Shown here piece after piece: positions 57,800-64,000 of a stretch of DNA of 64,000 nt. The notes beneath the pieces are model-generated. The model was given only the letters and a program-made list of their open reading frames with translations. It had not been told where the DNA came from and did not search any database. The stretch comes from Epiperipatus broadwayi (Eukaryota; Onychophora; Udeonychophora; Euonychophora; Peripatidae), in assembly GCA_028023455.1 (NCBI GenBank), contig JAQFVV010012536.1, positions 1,694,001 through 1,758,000 of the forward strand, given 5' to 3'. The position numbers and the translations under genes are program-made. Position 1 is the first letter of the stretch; the number at the start of each line of letters is the position of its first letter.

Positions 57800-58060
57800 G
57801 GGGGAGAGAATGTTATATATCAACTTACTTTCAACTAATAGACTAGGCCAGATTCCATCTTATCTTCATTGGATTGAGCATTCGTCATCACAGACCAGTA
57901 GATATAGAACAGATAATATATATCCAATAAAACCACCAATGGGTGATGATGTTCAGTGAATCGGATTGTTCTCATTATGAATGGGGATCTGGCTACAGAT
58001 AGGCAGTCCAGTTGGAGATAAAGTCAGACAATAAATTCTTATGCATGTTGTCTGCCATAT
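57800..58060 (+). pseudogene. Possible LINE C-terminal fragment
   Basis: A short frame reads TNRLGQIPSYLHWIEHSSSQ then TSRYRTDN. This resembles the RLxTG..PS.LH.I...S..C..C segment near the end of Jockey-like elements, with the cysteines lost. Weak and short. Confidence 0.3.
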
Positions 58061-58149
58061 ATGGCCAAGGAGTAAGTTCATGCTAGAAAAAATGAAGCAT
58101 GATGATAATCATACAGGCAAATATGCTTAAAATGCTTTGATTTAATACA

Positions 58150-58480
58150 TCTTCAAGCTGTAGGTTATTGAAATTCAGATGGTAAGTCCTTGGATGCAGG
58201 ATTATTGTAAATTAAAAAGATATGCCAAAAATAGTACAATAAACTAACAAACTTAAAAAGAAAATTGAACTAAAGAATTTACAGTTGCTTTTATTACAAG
58301 ATCTAGATTTAGATGCCATTCAGGTAACACAAAAAAAAAGTCTAAGAAATTGTCAGAGATATGTATAACAGTATAAAATTACCTCTGGGAGAGAAAATGA
58401 TGCTCAGTATAAGCATACAAAATAGTACATATGGATCAATATTTTATTTTTATGAAGTTTCAGCAACCTCAACCTTTTGA
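58150..58480 (+). pseudogene. Possible LINE endonuclease N-terminal fragment
   Basis: The frame KKKIELKNLQLLLLQDLDLD, then AIQVTQ, resembles the start of APE endonucleases of Jockey-group LINEs (K..EL..L....DIDAIQET). Later frames are shifted. Low confidence because the expected catalytic Glu (QET) reads as QVT. Confidence 0.35.
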
Positions 58481-58714
58481 CATATACTTTGAAATATCAA
58501 CTCTAGATGCTTTCATTCTGAAATAAATATGATATTTATAAGTGAAGAAATTCAAGAATTAGCATGCTTTAATATCTATGAATTTGCTAATGGTTCCTAA
58601 TTTGTAGGATATAGCCCTTGGAAAATAATTTGAAACAGATTTTATTGCACCTTAATTTGAATTTTTATTTAATGAATAAAAAACTGGTGTATAGACCTGC
58701 TATTATAAGATACT

Positions 58715-58955
58715 AACACTGTTATTTACATATTAAAGAACACAGTAATGATTAGAGATAATAAAAAAACCACAGATATATTTAAAGTAGCAGTTATGCA
58801 TATACCAATGAACATACATTTGATTGGAAAAATTCATGAATGTTGAGCAGAGAGATGAAAGAAGAAAATATTATGAAGCTGCTCCCATAACAATGACACA
58901 TAAACCTGTAATCAGTCTAGTGTGATAATCCTAATGTTTTAAAACCAACCATTAA
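58715..58955 (+). mobile_element. Penelope-like element, GIY-YIG endonuclease remnant 3
   Basis: Frames read LKNTVMIRDNKKTTDIFKVA, then YAYTNEHTFDWKNS, a stop, MLSREMKEEN, and after a shift AAPITMTHKPVISLV. This aligns with remnant 1 (EHKLMIRREKQM...VAEYVCVNEHMFNWKNTKILDREEKVQ...EAAHMIM...HKPA). It holds the second half of the GIY-YIG domain and the C-terminal helix. Immediately downstream is the same tRNA-like P repeat that follows remnant 1. Dead. Confidence 0.75.
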
Positions 58956-59185
58956 TAAAGCCCATATTAAACTTAGTATTCATAAATCTAAACATCATCA
59001 CTTTAATTTCCATGCATATAATGTCACAAATCAGACCACAAACAAAAAAATATAAACATAATACCACTCAAAATGTTATATTATATTCTAACTAATGTGT
59101 TATTACTAACAGTTGAAAGTATTTGAAAGTGAAAACATTTCACAATAAATTAAATATAGAAATAGTCCAGGATACATCATTTGTG
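58956..59185 (+). mobile_element. Degenerate P repeat downstream of Penelope remnant 3 (P5)
   Basis: TTAGTATTCATAAATCTAAA, then TTTCCATGC, then ATGTCACAAATCAGACCACA, then GTGTTATTACTAACAGTTGA and AAATATAGAAATAGTCC, line up in order with the P repeat (AATACTCAAGAATCTAA, AATCCCATGC, CTGTCACTGGTCAGGCC, GTGCTATTACTAACAGTTGA, GATGGAAATAGTCC). Older than P1 and P3. Confidence 0.65.
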
Positions 59186-59404
59186 CACCCAAAAAAAGTT
59201 ATAGGTAAAACTGTCTTAAATCATTCTCCACAGGGAAAGAACTCATCTGTTTTCTCCCCAAAAAGGAATAAAAAAATGGTAGATATAGAGATAATGCTTT
59301 TTTATAAATATCTTTTTTTAAGTTAATCATCATATAAGAATAGCAAAATACCTATTTACCAACCAAAAGTTAAAAGACTAGGTAGATTAACTATGGATCT
59401 GTTG

Positions 59405-59907
59405 AATCACAGAACATCCTAAACTTGCTTGGAAAGCCAAAATTTATCTGGAATATTTCAGGATTTACCAATAAAGTTGCTAGAATTTTGGACCTCTATG
59501 CAAATTTTCAAAGTAAGTCATTTTTAATATTTATAACATTATACTTTTATGAATATATTTATATAACAAAAAGATCCATAAGATGCAAGCCTTATATGCA
59601 ATATCTTGGGTGCTTGATGATAGCTACATCCTGAATTTTTCCCATATTTGAACTCCTAGTCTTCGTTCTTCAGTTTGTGTTATATTTCTTTATAACTATA
59701 TAAATAATTAGAAATAATATTTTTTTAATACAGTTATTTCTTTAGATATATATTTATCATTACAGATCACAATTGTTACTGTCGAAGAAGTTTTTTAAAA
59801 TGAAAGAACATAAAAAATTAAGATCCTCAATGTTTCAAGAGATGTCTAATTTACTAGCAATAAAAGGTGAAAAATTGAAAGCATTAGATATAAATAATTT
59901 AATGTAA
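59405..59907 (+). other. Speculative two-exon host-gene remnant
   Basis: An open stretch after CACAG (about 59413) codes NILNLLGKPKFIWNISGFTN followed by KVARILDLYANFQ and ends at a strong donor-like GTAAGT (59511-59516). About 250 bp on, TTTATCATTACAG precedes a second open stretch ending MFQEMSNLLAIKGEKLKALD, then INNLM and TAA (59905-59907). The phases of this donor and the longer second frame do not match, so the join is not supported as it stands. Neither peptide is recognised. Confidence 0.18.
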
Positions 59908-60589
59908 AAGTTTGCTAGTTTGAATTAGAAAAGTTACATTATTGTAATAAAAATATGTTAGAAATATCTTTACAATCATATATGATTTTTTTTCTTCACT
60001 ATTTATTATTCATTCATTAACTCGTACATATAGTCAAAGTTTGTTACTGAACTATCCATCATTTAGTTAAAAATATTAAATGGTTTTAGAAAATGACGTA
60101 ACAATTATTTTAGATATTGGAAATAGTCTAGCATATATATTATATTAAGTTAACGGAAACAAACAACTCTTCCTCAGGATATAAATAAATAATTCTGCAT
60201 GTTTAGCAAAAATCAATATTAGCATATACATCAATTCATTTAGTCTACTCTTTATCCTTGCTAAACATAGTGTTTTTTGTTCATAGCCTTAAGGAGAGCA
60301 GTTTTACTTTCTTTAATTACATAGACATCAAGTTAATATTTTTATGTATGCATTATATCAATATTTTTCTGTTTATTCTCAAGAAAAACTTACAGTTATA
60401 ATGTTTTTGAATCTTTAGGGCTTAAATTGAGTTAGGTCATTGAAGGGATGCCAAAAGATCTTTATGTGAAAACGTTACAACACTCACCATGTACACATAT
60501 TTGTTTAAATTAAAAACAATTTTTTAATTTCTTCAAACTCATATTTAAAGCTCAGATCCTTATATATATTAAAAAGGGATTTGAAGTCA
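59908..60589. other. Intergenic DNA, no gene seen
   Basis: A degenerate pair of P-tail fragments may lie near 60045-60140. Nothing else. Confidence 0.4.
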
Positions 60590-60664
60590 GACAATTCAAG
60601 CTGTCTACAGGCATTCACTCCATCCTATACAACTGACATACATGATTACATACATGTGAAAATT

Positions 60665-60726
60665 TATAAATAATCTTCAATATACCTATTTTCTGCTGAA
60701 CCAGCATTCATCAGTTGGTCCAGATC
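60665..60726 (-). ncRNA. Decayed hammerhead ribozyme copy G
   Basis: Minus strand: stem I TGATC and CCAA are retained. The core strand is CTGATGA, then ATGCTGGTTCAGCA, followed by GAAAA with the C11.1/G12 junction altered. Predicted inactive or weak. Confidence 0.5.
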
Positions 60727-60731
60727 ATTTC

Positions 60732-60763
<32 letters not shown>

Positions 60764-61435
60764 CAGTTCTCGGTTTACATTAAGATACCAAATCTTCAAA
60801 ATTTAATGGTCAGGCTTCAATCTACTACATTTTTCAACTCTTCAACAAATTCACATCATTGAAAATCTGTTGATGGAATGCATAAATCCTTTGTTTATGC
60901 CAAATATATTGTCATACCCATGTTGGCTGTAAATCATTCTGACCCCTCATGCAAAGGATCTTATCCATTTAAATACACTGAAGAGAGATAGGAATAATAC
61001 AGACTGAATCTGTAATATGTGAATATTAAGTTAACTTTACATACGTACTCGGAATTTAGATAGAATTATAGGGTATTTGAACACAGAACTTTCAAGTTCC
61101 TTCACCTATCTACTCTATTTTATACAACTGATACATTATATTTGTATTCAATCAAATATTACAGATTCATCCTATAGCCTGCCCATCCCTCTTCTGTGCA
61201 TTTAAATGGATAAGGTCTTATATAAGTGGAGACACAATGACTTAAAGTTAACATGGGAATAATAATAATAATGGATCAATAAGGCATTTTGGTGTTCCAT
61301 TATTAAATTTTCAATAGTATGGATGGATGAAGAGTTGGAAAATGGAGTAGTAGACTGAAGCATGTCCATTAAAGTTGGAAGATTTGCTATCTTAATATAA
61401 ACGGAACACTGATTATATATGTATATGAGAGATGA

Positions 61436-61492
61436 TGATCTGGACTAACTGATGAGAGCTGGTTTGGTTCAGAAATACGTATATTGAAGAAC
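61436..61492 (+). ncRNA. Decayed hammerhead ribozyme copy I
   Basis: CTGATGAG at 61449-61456 and GAAATACGTATA are present. Stem II is rearranged (GAGC with GTTC) and an extra A separates it from GAAA. Inner stem I keeps CTAA opposite TTGA. Predicted weak or inactive. Confidence 0.5.
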
Positions 61493-61600
61493 ATTTATCT
61501 TTTTCACGTGTGTGGTCATGTGCATCGGTTGTATGAGATGGAGCGGATAGTTGAAGGAAGCTTTAAAGTCTGAGTTCAAATCCTTTATGTAATCACATTT

Positions 61601-62640
61601 AAAAGTTCACGTATATAAATTATACTTGTATTCAATCAAATAGTAAAAATTTATTGTATATAATAAAGTTTTTTTTTAAATATATAATTTTCAACTTATT
61701 AATACTACAATTTCTAAACAATGATAAACAAGTAATAAGTTTTACTTTAATTTTTTTTTAAAAAAAAAAAGAAACTTTAATAATAAAGTTCAGTTCATAA
61801 AAACAGTGTTTGCCAAGTCATTTAAAGAAATGATTAATTTTGTTTATTTTTCCACTTATGTTTTTTATTAAAATAAGTTTAGAATGCTTTAGAATTCTTC
61901 ACATTTATGTTTAAAGAAAAGATAAATATAGAAAAGGCAACAAATATTAATTATGAATATGCAATAAAAATAATTAATGTCAGTCCGAAATACATGCAAT
62001 GGCAGGTGTTTGTAAATATATACATTTTCTCCGGTTTTTTTGTTCTCTATTCTCAAATTCTTCATATTTTTGCTCCTTTTTTCTTCTAATTTTTATCTTT
62101 TATAGAACTCTTCTCTTTCATTTAGATTACTAATCATATTTGTAATTTTATTGTTTATATATATATAATTTTCAGAAAAATTAGAATGGAACTTGGACAT
62201 TTCTTTTAAGTATCTTAAGATTTTCTAAGCAAGATTAGATTTTGTTTTGATTATCCTGTTATCTCAGACACCCATCAACATTATTTAATTAATAAGCATA
62301 ACTTCACTATGAATAATCTAGAATTGGATAATCCACAAATTCTATAACCCAAAATGATATCAATGATCATTACACATAAATAATTTAATTTCCATAATGC
62401 ACATAATGTTATTTCCATCACCAGTCAGTATAGTGCTTTATATAAAATACTAAGTCACGATATTCTGCTCAGTGTACAGTAAATCATAGCTATGAACTGA
62501 AAGACTTGACAGAGATCAGTGATAGTAAAAAATGTAAACATCAGTAAAATATTGCTTCATTTTAAAACAAAAATTTAGATATGATTCTCAAAATAATTTC
62601 AACTTATATAACGCAAATAAATATAAAATATTATATATTT
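61601..62640. other. Intergenic DNA, no gene seen
   Basis: AT-rich; short frames (61907-62089) not recognised. Confidence 0.45.
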
Positions 62641-63094
62641 CTAGAGGCTGCAGAAAGGAGTTTGTTATTAACGGAAAGGAGACTTTGAATCATCTTGGAG
62701 GCCTTAAAGGAACCGAGCAGAGCAAATTCCTAATGTCCACTCCATACGTTCTTGTTATTGCAGCTGTTATTACTATGTGATTATTCATATACTATACGAA
62801 CATGAATGTGCTGCTCACCAACATGCATTAGCCAGCGTGGTGAGTTTATTGGCTTTTTGCCTCAGAGTTTAAGATCAAGAAACACCATGGTCTTTCTTCT
62901 CAGTTGCATGGTAAGGCAGAATTAATGTTTGTGTAAATGGTAAATATTTTTTCAATAGTTATATACAATTATGACAGATAAAAATAAATCATGGCCCTTA
63001 TTCAGAGGAGACTAAAGTCACCAACCAAAGCAGTAGTTGGTAGCTAAAAGCAGAGTCTGCTAAGAATCCCCTGATTGCAGACCCAGGTGGCCAT
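62641..63094 (+). other. Probable 5' region of the RTE element
   Basis: This stretch is less AT-rich than its surroundings (for example GGAACCGAGCAGAGC near 62710 and GCAGACCCAGGTGGCCA near 63079) and runs straight into the RTE coding start. It may be the element's 5' UTR, but its left boundary cannot be set from one copy. Confidence 0.4.
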
Positions 63095-64000
63095 TTGACG
63101 ATGACTTTTTATTTAAATACTTACAACTGCAGATCACATTCAAGTGAAGGAAGATTGAAAGAATATATTAAATGGGACATTATTGGACTTTATGAAGGTA
63201 GAAAAAAAGGTGAAGAGACAATTGATTTAAAAAGTGAAGATGTACTCTATTATAAAGGCACAAATATTGAAAATACAAGTGGAGTAGGATTCATTATAAA
63301 TAAAAAGTGGAAGAACAACATTGTGGAGATTGATGGTGTATCGGACAGAGTGGCAAGATTAGTTATACAACTTAATAGCAGATACCAAATGCAGATAATT
63401 CAGATTTATGCCCCAACAAGTTCTCATAGTGATGAAGTAGTAGAAGATTTTTATATGGATGTACAAAAGGCTTTTGATCAGAGTAAACAACATTTTAAAA
63501 TTGTTATGGGAGACTTTAATGCTAGAATTGGTAAACAAATGAAAGATGAAAGTGCTGTAGGTAATTTTGGTTATGGTAATAGAAATGAGAGAGGACATAG
63601 ACTTGTGGAGTTTGCAGAAAAAGAAAAACTTTATATTATGAATTCTTTTTTTGAGAAAAATGTTAAAAGGAAATGGACATGGAAGCATCCAAATGAAGGT
63701 ACAGCAGAATTGGATTATATTTTGACTAACAGAAAATACATATTTCAAGATTGTAATGTTCTTAATAAATTTAACACAGGAAGTGATCATTGATTAGTAA
63801 GATGTAAGATACGTGTTAATGCAAAACTAGAGAGACAAAAATTATTAAGAAAAACAATATTTACAGTTGATATTCCTAATCTTCAGAAACATTCTAATGA
63901 ATTTAAATTAGAACTTACAAATCAGTTTCAAGTATTAGTAGATTTTGAACATGATTCAGATTTGAATGAAATTAATATGAAAATAACTGATACACTTTTA
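63095..64000 (+). mobile_element. RTE-type LINE, endonuclease end of ORF, runs off window
   Basis: The frame from ATG 63095 encodes an APE-type endonuclease, the enzyme that nicks target DNA for target-primed reverse transcription. Visible catalytic motifs are NTYN (residues 8-11), GLYEGRKKG with Glu34, IYAPTS, GDFNARIG (Asp140, Asn142), KWTWKHP, LDYILTNRK and GSDH (Asp231, His232). The N-terminal segment before IKWDIIG is slightly shorter than usual. TGA at 63791-63793 falls where RTE proteins have Arg (SDHRLVR), an apparent CGA to TGA change. The same frame continues open (LVRCKIRVNAK...) to the window edge, so the RT should follow. Only one lesion is seen, making this the youngest LINE here. 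Confidence 0.9.

Larger units (their letters stand above)
60590..61600. mobile_element. Inverted pair of hammerhead-repeat copies (G and I), about 1 kb
   Basis: The minus-strand copy (about 60590-60990) and plus-strand copy (about 61160-61590) share the upstream block (CCCATCCCTC/TTAAATGGATAAG, AATGACTTA, GATGGATGAAGAGTTGG), the CATTAAAGT block, the ribozyme and the downstream block with CAGTTGTATGAGATGGAG-like sequence and GAGTTCAAATCC. Between them a further end fragment (about 61070-61150) appears. Together they show the unit is at least 400 bp long. Confidence 0.75.

Noticed and set aside
63359-63790. 143-codon minus-strand frame
   Set aside because: Antisense shadow of the RTE endonuclease.

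Overview
This window looks like gene-poor nuclear DNA from an invertebrate animal. It is strongly AT-rich by eye, has no operon-like or prokaryotic features, and contains no convincing complete host gene. What can be read is almost entirely decayed transposable elements, their non-autonomous relatives, simple repeats and long foldbacks. The mix (RTE and CR1/Jockey-type LINEs, a LINE with a C-terminal Cys/His knuckle, Penelope-like elements with GIY-YIG endonucleases, tRNA-derived SINEs, hAT-type MITEs, very long (TTA)n tracts) points to a metazoan such as a mollusc, flatworm, cnidarian or arthropod. The species cannot be fixed from sequence alone.

Layout. 0-3 kb: two long foldbacks, the first made of two inverted copies of a hammerhead-ribozyme repeat. 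3-13 kb: a LINE graveyard in which RTE 3' ends, three plus-strand CR1/Jockey-type fragments and one 3.2-kb minus-strand LINE are joined through (TTA)n/(AAT)n tracts that begin at LINE 3' ends. 14-20 kb: a SINE, a second ribozyme foldback, a broken minus-strand LINE interrupted by a hAT MITE, and Penelope C-terminal remnants. 20-30 kb: a tRNA-Gly-like SINE, two more ribozyme repeats, a foldback, a long gene-free stretch and an ~80-bp tandem repeat. 31-35 kb: two Penelope endonuclease remnants, a tRNA-like repeat attached to one of them, and two SINEs with perfect target-site duplications. 36-46 kb: another ribozyme copy, LINE 3' ends and triplet arrays, and a 440-bp foldback. 47-53 kb: RTE 3' ends, an interleaved inverted repeat, a ribozyme repeat bracketed by direct repeats, and a second hAT element. 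53-64 kb: two more Penelope endonuclease fragments, a ribozyme inverted pair about 1 kb across, and at the right edge the youngest-looking element, an RTE endonuclease that runs off the window.

The most interesting system is a dispersed repeat family carrying a type I hammerhead ribozyme. At least nine copies are visible. Four keep the conserved core, and the outer half of stem I shows compensatory changes between copies (TGACC/GGTCA, TAATC/GATTA, GATC/GATC). Several copies sit as head-to-head inverted pairs. Stem III is a near loop-less palindrome, which suggests cleavage as dimers. Hammerheads are known from Penelope-like elements and retrozymes, and this window also holds several Penelope endonuclease remnants, two of them followed by the same tRNA-like repeat. 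A link between the ribozyme family and the Penelope elements is inference; no intact element joins them here.
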